From Hepatocystis sp. ex Piliocolobus tephrosceles (Eukaryota > Apicomplexa > Aconoidasida > Haemosporida > Plasmodiidae): a stretch of DNA of 15,615 nucleotides. Position numbers and translations under genes: made by a program. Shown in pieces: positions 1 to 9,750 of this stretch; the first letter of the stretch is position 1, and each line of letters starts with the position of its first letter. The notes under the pieces were generated by a model, which was given only the letters and a program-made list of their open reading frames with translations, was not told the DNA's origin and made no database searches. The stretch lies in contig CABPSV020000478.1 of assembly GCA_902459845.2 (NCBI GenBank), positions 1 to 15,615 on the forward strand. The letters are read 5' to 3'.

Positions 1-231
1 ATATATGTAAAATATATATGTAAAATATATATGTAAAATATATATGTAAAATATATATGTAAAATATATATGTAAAATATATATGTAAAATATATATGTA
101 AAATATATATGTAAAATATATATGTAAAATATATATGTAAAACATATATGTAAAATATATATGTAAAACATATATGTAAAATATATATGTTTCTTCCTAC
201 ACACACAAAAAAAAAAAAAAAAAAAAAAAAA
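1..231. repeat. 13-bp minisatellite and poly(A) downstream of SR-alpha
   Basis: Positions 1-189 are about 14 tandem copies of a 13-bp unit (TATATATGTAAAA). Two copies near 142 and 168 carry a T-to-C change, giving AACATATATG. A CA-rich bridge and an A run (about 207-230) then lead up to the SR-alpha stop codon. The block lies 3' of SR-alpha, which is on the minus strand, so in the transcript it would be a U-rich stretch followed by the repeat. No gene is visible. The array is cut by the left window edge. Confidence 0.9.
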
Positions 232-1977
232 CTAACTTAAAGCTTTAAGAAACATATTAACGTTGAATTTTTTTAAATTTGTATATTTTTGTCCTACTCC
301 TACAAACACAATCGGTTTTCCTGTTAAATATACCATAGATAAAGCTGTTCCAACTTTATCATCTACTGTATCATATTTTGTTAAAATAATTCCATCAATT
401 GTTCTTTTAGGTGTATCAATTCCATTTGTTGCATCTACTATTGCTTTGTTAAATTTTTTTAATTGATCAATTGCATCATTACCGACTAATGCTTCTCCAA
501 CAAATAAAATTAAATCTGGATTATTTATTAAAATTAATTTTCCTAAAGAACGCATTAATGGTTCATTATCTTGCATTCTTCCAGCTGTATCGATCAATAT
601 AACATCATACTTTTCTTTTTTTGCATAAGCTATAGCTTCTTTTGCAATAGATGCTGCATCTTTACCATATCCCTTTTCAAATAAAAATACATTAAGACAA
701 TTTGCATGAATTCTGAGTTGTTCAACTGCTCCAGCTCTAAAAGTGTCACAAGCAGCAATCATAATTCTTAAGTTTCCTTTGTTTTTTAAATAATAACAAA
801 CTTTTGCTAAATTAGTTGATTTGCCTACACCATTAACACCTAAAAAAACGATGGAATATACTTTATTTAATGATTTGGCTTCTAATGCTTCTCTTAATAC
901 ATCAACCGAATTTTTAGGTATAAGCACAGATTGTATTGTTTCTGATAAAACAGTAGAAACTGTTTTTTTAACATTCATACCAAACATGTTTTTTTTTTTT
1001 CCTATTAAATTTTCTTTCATTCTTTCCATTAAAGTCTCACATATTCCTATTGCAACATTTTTTGAAAGTAATTTATTTTTTACTGTTTGTAAAAATTGAT
1101 CTATATCTTCTTCTTCAATTTTTTTATTATATGAAAAAAATTTAGAAAAAGAATCACCTACCTTATTAAATAAATTATTTTTAATTTCAAGATTAGAATC
1201 ATCTGATTCAGTTAATTCATCTCCATTATATTTATCTATTCCGTTAATATTTATATTATTTACATTATTTATATTATTTACATTGTTTATATTATTTATA
1301 TTATTTTTATTATTTTCGTTTTTTGAATAATCTAATTTTGCTATATCTTTTTTTGTTATTTTTTGACTTAATTCCCATTCTCTAGCAGTTTTTGTTGCTT
1401 TTTTTTTTTTTTTATCACTCACCATGTCACACCCGTTATTATTTTCATTACTAATAACACCATTCATTTTTGTGTTTTCATTATTGTTATTATTTTTTTC
1501 TTCTTCGTTTTTATTTATTTTGTCACGTTTTAAAATTGTATTACTTTTGTTACTACTGGTAACTTTAGTGCCACCACTGACATTACTACTATTCCCAGTA
1601 GAACTATTTATTTTGGGTAATATATTATCTACATTTTCTATAATTTTTAAAAACTGTTTATCGAAGTCGATTAGTTCTGGATCATCAATCAAATTAACTG
1701 GAACTAATTTTACAATAGCTTTTTTTATTTTCTGAAATAAAGCATCTAAATATGCTGAGTTTTGTATCCCTTGATACACAATTAATATAACAATATTTAA
1801 ATCGTTTATATATTTCCAATTAGCTACATATTTATTTTGTATTGTGTTATCATTATATTTTTCTTCTATTAATATTTGTTTTACAATAGTCCTTATTATT
1901 ATTTCACCTATATCATAAAAGTTGTATGACCACAACACGAACCCACCTTTGTTGAAAATATAAACTGTGTCAATCAT
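232..1977 (-). CDS. SRPRA: Signal recognition particle receptor subunit alpha (SR-alpha), complete, single exon
   Basis: This 581-residue GTPase is the ER-membrane docking receptor for SRP-ribosome-nascent chain complexes; it pairs with SR-beta and with SRP54. The N-terminus (MIDTVYIFNKGGFVLW) matches the start of the SRX/longin domain that binds SR-beta, covering about residues 1-125. A variable linker follows, with an Asn-rich stretch at about 220-245. Within the linker, REWE (about 199-202) and LDYS (215-218) match the conserved motif of eukaryotic SR-alpha linkers. The NG domain fills the C-terminal half: P-loop GVNGVGKST (380-388), DTFRAGAVEQLR (411-422), DTAGRMQDN (463-471), GEALVGN (494-500), TKYD (533-536) and GVGQKY (560-565). 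All SRP-type GTPase motifs are intact. The frame extends six codons upstream to an ATG at 1995, but I chose the ATG at 1977 because the longin domain of the family starts there. The stop is TAG. The identification is secure; only the start is slightly open. Confidence 0.97.
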   Translation of the reverse strand: MIDTVYIFNKGGFVLWSYNFYDIGEIIIRTIVKQILIEEKYNDNTIQNKYVANWKYINDLNIVILIVYQGIQNSAYLDALFQKIKKAIVKLVPVNLIDDPELIDFDKQFLKIIENVDNILPKINSSTGNSSNVSGGTKVTSSNKSNTILKRDKINKNEEEKNNNNNENTKMNGVISNENNNGCDMVSDKKKKKATKTAREWELSQKITKKDIAKLDYSKNENNKNNINNINNVNNINNVNNININGIDKYNGDELTESDDSNLEIKNNLFNKVGDSFSKFFSYNKKIEEEDIDQFLQTVKNKLLSKNVAIGICETLMERMKENLIGKKKNMFGMNVKKTVSTVLSETIQSVLIPKNSVDVLREALEAKSLNKVYSIVFLGVNGVGKSTNLAKVCYYLKNKGNLRIMIAACDTFRAGAVEQLRIHANCLNVFLFEKGYGKDAASIAKEAIAYAKKEKYDVILIDTAGRMQDNEPLMRSLGKLILINNPDLILFVGEALVGNDAIDQLKKFNKAIVDATNGIDTPKRTIDGIILTKYDTVDDKVGTALSMVYLTGKPIVFVGVGQKYTNLKKFNVNMFLKALS

Positions 1978-2117
1978 TTTTGTCTGTGTGTGCATATATA
2001 CATGTATGTATATATGCGAATGTTATAATAAGTGTATATATGTTGTTATTTACAATTGATAGGAAGGATCGAATAAGGGACAAATAAAATGAAAGAAATA
2101 AATTCACAAAAGTAATG

Positions 2118-2154
<37 letters not shown>

Positions 2155-2385
2155 AAAAAAAAAAAAAACGACAAAATAAGTAAATAAATAAAAATGTGAA
2201 TACAAAGGTGAATAAATAAGTTAATAAAAAGCTGAATATATAGTGAATAAAAAAAGTGAATAAATAAGTTAATAAAAAGCTAAACAAATTAATAAATAAA
2301 AACGGAACGTACAAGAGCTCAAAAAAAAATTAATAAAAAAAAATTATAAATTATGCGTATACCGATTTGTTAGAAGCTATAAGCA

Positions 2386-2435
<50 letters not shown>

Positions 2436-2959
2436 CACTAAATGCGTATATGGTATAAACGTATAAAACTGTAAAGATATGAGCAGATGAAGTTAAAAAA
2501 AAAAAAAATATATATATATATTATTACATACGCATGTATATATATATATATATATATATATGACTATAAAAAGTATTAACTAAAAAACTATTACATTGTA
2601 AGAGAATGTTTCATGTTTTTGGTGCTATTTTAAGCAGACAAAAAAAAAAAAAATAAATAAATAAAAATACAACTAAGTGCTAATATGTACATATATATAT
2701 ATAAATATGTATGTATATACGTATGTACACATGGGTGCATGTGCATAGCAAAAAAGTTACAAAAAGGATTAAAAAAACAAAAGAAAAGCAACAAAACAAA
2801 ACAAATATAAAAAACTCAAAAAAAAAAAAAAAAAAAATCCAATTAATTTATATGTTGAAAATAAGCACCAAGACAAGAAATGTCATGTTATACATATAGT
2901 TTATTGATAAAAATTAAAAAATGTTAACATAAGAGTTATGCAACAAAAAATTGATAAAC

Positions 2960-3127
2960 AAACAAATGAACAAACGAATGAGCAGACAAATTAACAAACG
3001 AATGAACAAACGAATGAACAAACGAATGAACAAACGAATGAACAAACGAATGAACAAACGAATGAACAAACGAATGAACAAACAAATGAACAAACAAATG
3101 AACAGATAAATGAACAGATAAATGAAC
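2960..3127. repeat. 12-bp minisatellite, 14 copies (AAACGAATGAAC type)
   Basis: Fourteen uninterrupted 12-bp units run head to tail. The centre (2996-3079) is seven perfect copies of AAACGAATGAAC. Edge copies diverge (AAACAAATGAAC, AGATAAATGAAC, AGACAAATTAAC), which is the usual picture of homogenisation in the middle of an array. It lies in the divergent spacer. Because the unit is a multiple of three it creates a long artefactual reading frame on the minus strand (Ile/Arg/Leu/Phe repeats) that should not be annotated as a protein. Confidence 0.93.
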
Positions 3128-3496
3128 AAATAATTATACAGTTATCTTTTTATAAGTTATAGTTAATATATAAATATATGAAAAGTACACTAACAATCGC
3201 AATGCGTAAAAAATATGTACCTTATATGAAGCAACTATATGACACGCACAAGTATGTATACATATATATGAGTATAAACGAATATACTATTATTTATGTT
3301 AATGTACACATACTGCACTAATATATTTTTGTAACTTATCAAAGTTCCATATTAAACTTGTCAATTATATACATATATATGTATATACATTTGATTCAAC
3401 ATTACAATTGATCGTTACAAACTTCTAAGATTGAACGAAGTAAAAAGGTAAGGTCACTTTTGAAAAAAAAAAAATAAAATAAAATAAAATAAATAT

Positions 3497-3606
3497 AAAA
3501 AAATGTTATAAAAAAATTCTATAAAAAAACTGTTATAAAAAAATGTTATAAAAAAATGTTATAAAAAAATGTTATAAAAAAATGTTATAAAAAAATGTTA
3601 TAAAAA
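3497..3606. repeat. 13-bp minisatellite (AAAAAAATGTTAT)
   Basis: About eight copies of a 13-bp unit are present. The left copies are degenerate (TTCTAT and CTGTTAT variants) and the right copies are perfect. It lies in the divergent spacer, after a short (AAAAT)n stretch at about 3471-3490. No coding potential. Confidence 0.85.
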
Positions 3607-3964
3607 TATATGTATAAATTTTAATTTATAATACTAATGTAAATTATAAATTAAAATCTATAAAAATGAGTAAAAAAAAGAAGTGTGAAAATAATAACAG
3701 AAAATAAATAATAAGAAGGTTAAAAAGTAAAAAAAAGTTAATTATAAAGATTAAATAAAAAATTTTTAAAAAGTGAAAGAATAAAACTTTAGTAAAAAAA
3801 GTTTAAAAAATTGAACGAAAGGGTTAAAAAGGTTTAATAAAAAACAGAAAAAAAAAAATAGAAAAGCAATGAGGAAAGATAGAAAAAAAATGAGAAAAAA
3901 AGAAAAAATAATGGGGGAAAAATAAAAAAGGAAGCGAAAAGGAGCGAGAAAAACCGAAAGAGAG

Positions 3965-4000
<36 letters not shown>

Positions 4001-4633
4001 AATATATACTAAAAATTGAGATAATGTATTTAATAAATGAACCATATTGTTAAATTTGAACTATATAACTATATAACTATATAACTTTTTTTTTTTTTTT
4101 TTTCTTCTTTTTCTTTTTTTTTCCTTTTTTTTTTTTTTTTAATTAGCTCCCCTGAATTGTAGTAAACCTTACCCCATAGTTTTTATTTACGAAAGATTAA
4201 TTATTATACCATTAGTAATTACAAAAAAAGAAAAAGATAAATAAATAATTAATTAAGTATGCATGTGTATATGTGTTAAAGTCATGTAACAAATTACTAA
4301 GTAGCTATATAAATTAATGGGGAGATGTTTTCTAACTACGCAGAGTTAAAGTAGTGTTACAACAAACTAGAGTGTAAGTTAACATAGTTAACAATAAGCC
4401 ATAGTTAAGCATAATTGTAACAAAAAAAATGATAAAAAAAAAAAAAAAGAAGCAAACAATCCCTTGTTTTTGAAAACCAATTTTAAACCTACATATATTT
4501 ATATATATACATGTATATATATGTAAATTTTAGCACATCCTTTTTATAAACTTGTTTTTTAATCGATTTTTGATCATTTATAAATAAATAAAAAAAATAA
4601 CAAAAAGGTAATAGTCATATATATATAGCAATT

Positions 4634-4664
<31 letters not shown>
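4634..4664. repeat. Long poly(dT) tract upstream of the 321-residue gene
   Basis: An almost pure T run of about 29 bases lies about 50 bases before the chosen ATG. Such poly(dA:dT) tracts are common in Plasmodium promoter and 5' UTR regions, where they disfavour nucleosomes. If transcribed it would be a U tract in the 5' leader, or the polypyrimidine tract of an unseen 5' intron. Confidence 0.6.
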
Positions 4665-4666
<2 letters not shown>

Positions 4667-4711
4667 TGTTCTTTAATTAAGGAATATATTTTATTGGCAT
4701 TTGATTTAACC

Positions 4712-5677
4712 ATGGATGATATTGCTTCTAAATTGTTAAAAAATGTAAGTTCTGATTTAATTGCAAAGATAGTTATTTCCTTACCAAATAAAGAAAAAAA
4801 GGTGGATATAGAATATGCAAAACAACTATTAAAATTTACAATAAATAAATATATAAAGTTAAATGATAATTTTATTCAAATATTTATAATGCTAGATGAA
4901 TATGTCAATAATTTAGACAAAATAATAGTAAATTCACAATTAGTTAAGTCTCCTAAAAAAAACATAACTGGTGATGTATTAAATGAACAGGATTTTTTAA
5001 AAAAAAAAGAAAAAGAAAATAATTTGATGGAAATACCAAAAAATGTTGAAAAAGTTATAAAAAAATTAACATTAATATTAATGAATTTTCATGAGAGTTA
5101 TCAAAAAATGAAAGAGTTATTTTTGTTAATATATATATTGCTATTTATATTTTCTATGGACATATTAATGTTTTTACATTATATAAAAAATTTTAATGAA
5201 AGTGACAAATATAATAATATTATACAAAATTATAATAATAAAATAAATAGCATGACATTAAAAAAAAAAAAATTTTCAAATGAATATTGTTTTTCAATTA
5301 CAGATAATTTGTTATCTTTAAATAAAATATTTCAAAAAGAAATTTTATACTTTTATTCTAAAAACACATTTGTTTCTATGTTTTATACAAATAAAGATAT
5401 TAATAAAATCATAAAAAGGTGTTTTCTTTGTAAATATATCAGGGCGAGTAGTGGTAATAATGCAAATAATAATATCAATTTTTTAAAAGAACTTATATTT
5501 TTTTTTATTTTAACAAGTTTTTTGTACTATATAGAAAATGATTTGAAAGTGAAAACAGAAATTTTCAATATAATACTTAAAATTTATAAAAAAAAAAAAA
5601 TTAAAAATTATACTTTAATTCTTTTGTATAATCCATATATGTGTAAAATTAATAAACTTTCAAAACATATTGTGTAA
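4712..5677 (+). CDS. Conserved-looking Plasmodium protein of unknown function, 321 residues, single exon
   Basis: I do not recognise this protein. It begins MDDIASKLLKNVSSDLIAKI, and the first 75 residues look like a compact mostly helical domain. A lysine-rich stretch (about 79-120) follows, then a strongly hydrophobic segment at about 135-157 that could be a membrane helix. Asn/Lys-rich sequence comes next, then a segment with two cysteines (CFLC, 237-240) and a second hydrophobic stretch at about 260-274. It ends KLSKHIV with a TAA stop. There is no signal peptide. The open frame continues upstream to a TTG at 4694 and beyond; I chose the ATG at 4712, which has A at -3 and G at +4. A spliced 5' exon joining at the AAG near 4681 cannot be excluded. 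Low-complexity content, normal codon use for an AT-rich parasite and the lack of repeats support a real gene. It is convergent with the PS synthase gene. Confidence 0.85.
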   Translation: MDDIASKLLKNVSSDLIAKIVISLPNKEKKVDIEYAKQLLKFTINKYIKLNDNFIQIFIMLDEYVNNLDKIIVNSQLVKSPKKNITGDVLNEQDFLKKKEKENNLMEIPKNVEKVIKKLTLILMNFHESYQKMKELFLLIYILLFIFSMDILMFLHYIKNFNESDKYNNIIQNYNNKINSMTLKKKKFSNEYCFSITDNLLSLNKIFQKEILYFYSKNTFVSMFYTNKDINKIIKRCFLCKYIRASSGNNANNNINFLKELIFFFILTSFLYYIENDLKVKTEIFNIILKIYKKKKIKNYTLILLYNPYMCKINKLSKHIV

Positions 5678-5736
5678 TTAAGTTCATAATAAAAAAAAAA
5701 AAATTATGTACAAGTAAAAACATGAAAAAAAAGGGA

Positions 5737-5784
<48 letters not shown>

Positions 5785-5989
5785 CAAATTAAGCATTTCG
5801 ATTTCAATTTTTAAAGCAATTATGAATAATATAATTGGTAAGAAATTCTTAAAAAAAATTAAAAATAAATAAAAAATAAATCAAAATAAAATAAATAATA
5901 AATAAAAGATAAAGAAAAATAAACCGATACAAAATCTTATTTGTGAAGACACATAATCGACTGTATGGTATAATTTAAATATTTATTAA
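5678..5989. other. Convergent 3' spacer between the 321-residue gene and PS synthase
   Basis: These 312 bases separate two convergent stop codons, so both 3' UTRs and polyadenylation sites should fall in or overlap here. It contains short A runs, a (TA)n microsatellite of about 44 bases at 5738-5781, and several AATAAA-like words around 5866-5910 on the plus strand. No open frame of interest and no repeat beyond the (TA)n run. Confidence 0.6.
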
Positions 5990-8735
5990 TCACATTAAGT
6001 AATCGTTAAAAGCGAGCAGACCCAATGACGAAATAGTAGATACTGCAATGAAATTCCATGTTATCTATATGTTGGAAAAAAAAAAAATAAAATAAAATAT
6101 ATATATATAATGATAATAATGATATACTATTGTAAACAAATAGTTAATACACACAATGACATAAACAATTATGCTAATTTATAAAAAAAAAAAAAAATGA
6201 ACGAATGGACAATATCATAAACATTATATGTTACATATATATATGAACAGTTTATGCCTTACATTAATATATGTCATATCTGATTTGTCTGACTTTAACA
6301 CATATTTGAATTTAAGTATAATAATAACTTCCAAAATAAGGATTAAATTGCATGTAAAAAAATAAAAAAAGTTCTTCATATTTAATCTGTAAATGAAAGA
6401 AACACATGTATATACGTATATATGTATATATACATAATTACGTGTATAGTTTGCTTTAAATCTACAATTTTATCCTACTTACTTTTTTTTTACAATGTCC
6501 ATTAATTCTAAACAAGAGTTAACTAAAAAAAAGAAAACAAATAACAAGAAGTCAAAATATGCAATCGTGATATGTTTATACAACAATATAATTAGCGTTT
6601 GTTACATATGTATGGATATATATATATATATACAAGAGGGGCTTACACATTATTATGCCAGTTATAGCTTCTCGTACATATATGAGTATATTATCCATTT
6701 GCATTTGTAATATTGCTTTTAAAAAAAATATATTTAAATCATTGATATTTGCCATTACACAGCAATAAATTAGTATTAAGAATGATGGACTGTTTATAAA
6801 CAATTTTCTTAACCTAAAAATGAGAAAATATATAGATAGATAATATAACATAATGGCTGTTTGTGGAAAAAAAAAAAAAAAAAAATTGTAACAATAAAAA
6901 TATACACGTTTTATATATGTATGATTATTATAAAAACATATGTTTGTTAATTTAAATATGTATATGAAAAATACATTCTGTCTACTGTTGGCAATATTAT
7001 ATATTTTTTTCTTGGTTTGGTTTTAATTGGTATTTTCCAGTCAAATAGCTAAAAAAAATAAAAAATGAAAAATTGATATTGTATAAATTAATGACATATC
7101 CAAAAAAATAAATGATTGTAAAGTTTTTAAATAACTTGAATATATGTACTATCCATTACCTGTATATTATAATATTTCATATAAGCTAAACTTAACAAAA
7201 TTCCTACTAAATTACATCCAAGAACATCAAGTAAGATCTACAAAAAAAATAAAATATATGTATTAGTATATGACATAGACAGGCATATACACATATGTAC
7301 ATACATGCATGTACATACATATATGTATATATATATATATATATATATTAAACAAGAAAAAAAATTAATAATGATTAACACGTGCAAACCGTATAAAAAG
7401 TAATGTATATATGTGATAGGATTTTTTTTTTGTTTTCCTGTTGTTGTACTAACATGGTCCCACCAACATTCGTAAAAATTTGGAAGAATATGTCGAAATT
7501 TTAGTTCAATTAGCTCAAACAAGACACTAATTATATTTAACATAAAAAAGTTCCGAAGTGCTAATCCTTTAACAAAATATCCAGATAAGTGACAAATTAC
7601 AAATACGTCTAATTTTTCCTTCAAAAAAAAAAAAAAAAAAAAAAAAAATGACAAAAAATAATAAATAGTAAATGAATAATAAATAAACAAATTAATAAAC
7701 AAGTGAATAAGCAAAGGGATAAACAAACGGATAAGCAAACGGATAAGCAAACGGATAAGCAAACGGATAAGCAAACGGATAAACAAACGGATAAGCAAAC
7801 GGATAAGCAAACGGATAAGCAAACGAATAAAAAAAAAGAGTGTACAATATCCAAATTGGAAATAAAAATTATTATTTTATATATTATACCACAAGCTTAT
7901 TAATATCATTACATGCTTCCTTATAACTATTTTCAATCGGGGAAAACTTCATATTCGGCATAAAATAATTACATATATATTGAATTTCATTTATTGACTA
8001 AAAAAGGTAAAAAATTTTTATATTTATACATGCATAAAATAAGTCAGTATAAAATATATGCATGTATACTCATGTAAAAACGTAAATGCATGCATGTACA
8101 TATATATATATTATATTTTGCTATTTTATTTTATTTTATGTTTTTGCTTACAAAAAAAAATAAAAATATACATATAAAGTAATAAAATATAGTACTAAAA
8201 CATGTTAAGCATTTGAAAAGACTTTTGTCTTGTGGATAGACATGTTTTTTGTAAATATAAAATAATAATAATGACGTTAAACTTGACATCACGGAGGATC
8301 TATAAAAAAGGAAAATGTGTTTATATAAAAAAAATGTATAATAACAATAGAATAAATGTGTGTATATATACACTTAGACGCAAGAGATAACATTCTGATA
8401 ATACATATACACATAAACACAAAAAATAAAAAAAAATTATTTATATATATATATATATACTTACATAAATATCCTCTGTTTAAAATCAAATAAATCATTT
8501 TGAAATGATAGATATATTGTTACAAATAATAGTCCCCCAAAAGCATAATAGTCCTTCCTATAAAAAAAATAATGTTGTATAAATTAAACATTAATATGCA
8601 TATAAAAATATATATCTTAAATAAATGCAAAAAAAAAAAAAAAAAAATGAACAGCAACATTGTGACACTTTTTTTTTTTCTTCTTTGCCTCTCGCTCTTT
8701 CATTCTTTCTTTCTCTCTTTCTCTCTTTCTCTCTT

Positions 8736-8779
<44 letters not shown>

Positions 8780-9053
8780 AAGAGAGAGAGCAAATACGGA
8801 TTATATGTTTAAATTTTGTGATGGAACATAGTTGTACATAAAAATATATTATAAATTGTATAAAATCCACTATGATGTGTATAAAAATTATATAATTTTT
8901 TACACGTACATATAAATACATAATATCATAAAACATGCAATATTCTTTATATTATCCATATATATTTTAATATATGCATTAGTTTGACATATATTTTTTT
9001 TATTATGTATTTTTAATTTTTTACATCATCTGAATCTTGTTTTTAAACATCAT
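5990..9053 (-). CDS. PSS: Phosphatidylserine synthase, base-exchange (PSS1/PSS2) type, 11 exons, 366 residues
   Basis: This multi-pass ER-membrane enzyme makes phosphatidylserine by exchanging serine for the head group of an existing phospholipid. Exons in transcript order: 9053-9025, 8557-8465, 8299-8152, 7997-7890, 7618-7454, 7237-7160, 7048-6975, 6813-6647, 6522-6483, 6386-6263 and 6064-5990 (TGA stop). They sum to 1101 nt, stay in one frame across every junction, and all introns are GT..AG (96-467 nt). Residues 161-190, across the exon 5/6 junction, carry ELIEL, HILPNFYECWWD and LLDVLGCN. Glu161, Glu164, Asn173, Glu176, Asp180, Asp185 and Asn190 fall at exactly the spacing of the catalytically important residues of human PSS1 (197-226). 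Residues 257-264 (DLNIFFLK) and 321-330 (LEVIIILKFK) match later family blocks, and hydrophobic segments occur throughout. The family's TRPHP segment is replaced by VYPQD near residues 61-65. The first 29-nt exon is the least certain: an acceptor-like TTTTAACAG just upstream would allow a further 5' exon. Confidence 0.9.
7689..7832. repeat. 12-bp minisatellite inside PS synthase intron 4 (AAACGGATAAGC)
   Basis: Twelve 12-bp units, of which the nine right-hand copies (7725 onward) are nearly perfect, fill the middle of intron 4 (7619-7889). Next to it, 7622-7648 is an uninterrupted A run on the plus strand, which is the T-rich polypyrimidine tract of the intron 4 acceptor on the minus strand. 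The unit is divisible by three, so it produces open frames on both strands (Asp/Lys/Gln/Thr and Cys/Leu/Ser/Val repeats) that are artefacts. It resembles the 2960-3127 array at 9 of 12 positions. Confidence 0.92.
8695..8790. repeat. Compound microsatellite (CTTT/CT)n(TA)n(AG)n in PS synthase intron 1
   Basis: A pyrimidine stretch of CTTT and CT units (about 8695-8753) runs into about 25 bases of TA, then (AG)5 (about 8780-8790). The CT and AG arms are complementary and flank a self-complementary TA core, so the block can fold back on itself. It lies within the 467-nt first intron of the PS synthase model. Confidence 0.85.
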
Positions 9054-9105
9054 GCTTGACCACTGTTAAAACTTAATAACTAATATAATTTATTATGATT
9101 ATCTG

Positions 9106-9275
9106 TGTTTTTGTTTTATTTATCCTATTTGTTTTATTTGTTTTATTTGTCCTATTTGTTTTATTTGTCCTCTTTGTTTTATTTGCTTTATTTGCTTTAT
9201 TTGTCCTATTTGTTTTATTTGTCCTTTTTGTTTTATTTGCTTTATTTGTCCTATTTATCCTATTTTTACTATTTG
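9106..9275. repeat. 9-bp minisatellite (GTTTTATTT / GTCCTATTT)
   Basis: About 18 copies of a 9-bp unit alternate between GTTTTATTT, GTCCTATTT and GCTTTATTT, with a degenerate tail (CTATTTGTTAACTTTTTA) to about 9325. It lies 50-220 bases upstream of the proposed PS synthase start, on that gene's promoter or 5' UTR side. The Leu/Phe/Val-rich frames it creates on the plus strand are artefacts of a three-divisible unit. Confidence 0.88.
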
Positions 9276-9564
9276 TTAATTTCTACTATTTGTTAACTTT
9301 TTACTATTTGTTAACTTTTTATGGTTTGTCAATTTTTTTTATGTTACCATATTATTACAAAATAGAATGCAAAAAATTATACCTGTTAAACATATGAAAA
9401 AAATAAACAAAACTGTATACATAAATAGTCTATAGCACAAATAATTAATAGAAAATTATATATATATATATATATATATAAACAGTTTATTGTGAATATA
9501 AAAATATCGAACGCAGCAATTGATCTATTAAACAATAATAATAACAGTAATGAATGAATATAAT

Positions 9565-9750
9565 AATAAGAAACAAAATAGTAAGGGACAAAGTAATAAC
9601 AAACAAAGTTACAACAAACACAGTGATAACAAATTAAATAATAACAAATTAAATAACAGCAAATTAAATAATAGCAAATTAAATAACAGCAAACTGAATA
9701 ACAGTAAACTGAATAATAACAAACCGAATAACAAAGAATTAAATATATAA
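9565..9750. repeat. 15-bp minisatellite (AATAACAAATTAAAT)
   Basis: About 12 copies of a 15-bp unit are present; the left copies are degenerate (AATAACAAACAAAGT) and the right ones vary at one to three bases (AACAGCAAATTAAAT, AACAGTAAACTGAAT). Read on the plus strand it gives a 66-codon frame of NNKLN and NSKLN repeats. That frame has no non-repetitive part, so I treat it as non-coding, although the repeat resembles Asn-rich inserts of Plasmodium proteins. Confidence 0.85.

Larger units (their letters stand above)
1978..4711. promoter_or_regulatory. Divergent intergenic spacer between SR-alpha and the 321-residue gene
   Basis: This 2.7 kb non-coding stretch must hold the 5' flanks and promoters of both outward-facing genes. 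It contains an (AAT)n/poly(A) block at about 2115-2168, a 47-base A run at 2387-2433, (TA)n runs near 2512 and 2537-2562, two minisatellites (listed separately), a purine-rich block at about 3660-3966 and long T runs at 3967-3995 and 4634-4664. The last of these sits about 50 bases before the downstream ATG. No core promoter motif can be called with confidence. Short open frames here are repeat or homopolymer translations without family features. Confidence 0.6.

Noticed and set aside
1978..1995. SR-alpha start six codons upstream at the ATG at 1995
   Set aside because: The family's N-terminal longin domain begins exactly at the internal Met (MIDTVYIF); the extra MHTQTK looks like translated 5' leader.
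2960..3127. CRISPR-like array
   Set aside because: The units are directly abutting with no unique spacers; this is a minisatellite in a eukaryotic genome.
7238..7854. Long minus-strand frames reading through 7238-7854 as single proteins
   Set aside because: Only 7454-7618 is coding (PS synthase exon 5); the rest is intron sequence with (TA)n, poly(T) and a 12-bp repeat.
9550..9750. 66-codon plus-strand frame rich in Asn, Lys and Leu (NNKLN repeats)
   Set aside because: It is wholly the 15-bp minisatellite, with no non-repetitive coding part, no convincing splice partners and no neighbour that would use it as an exon.
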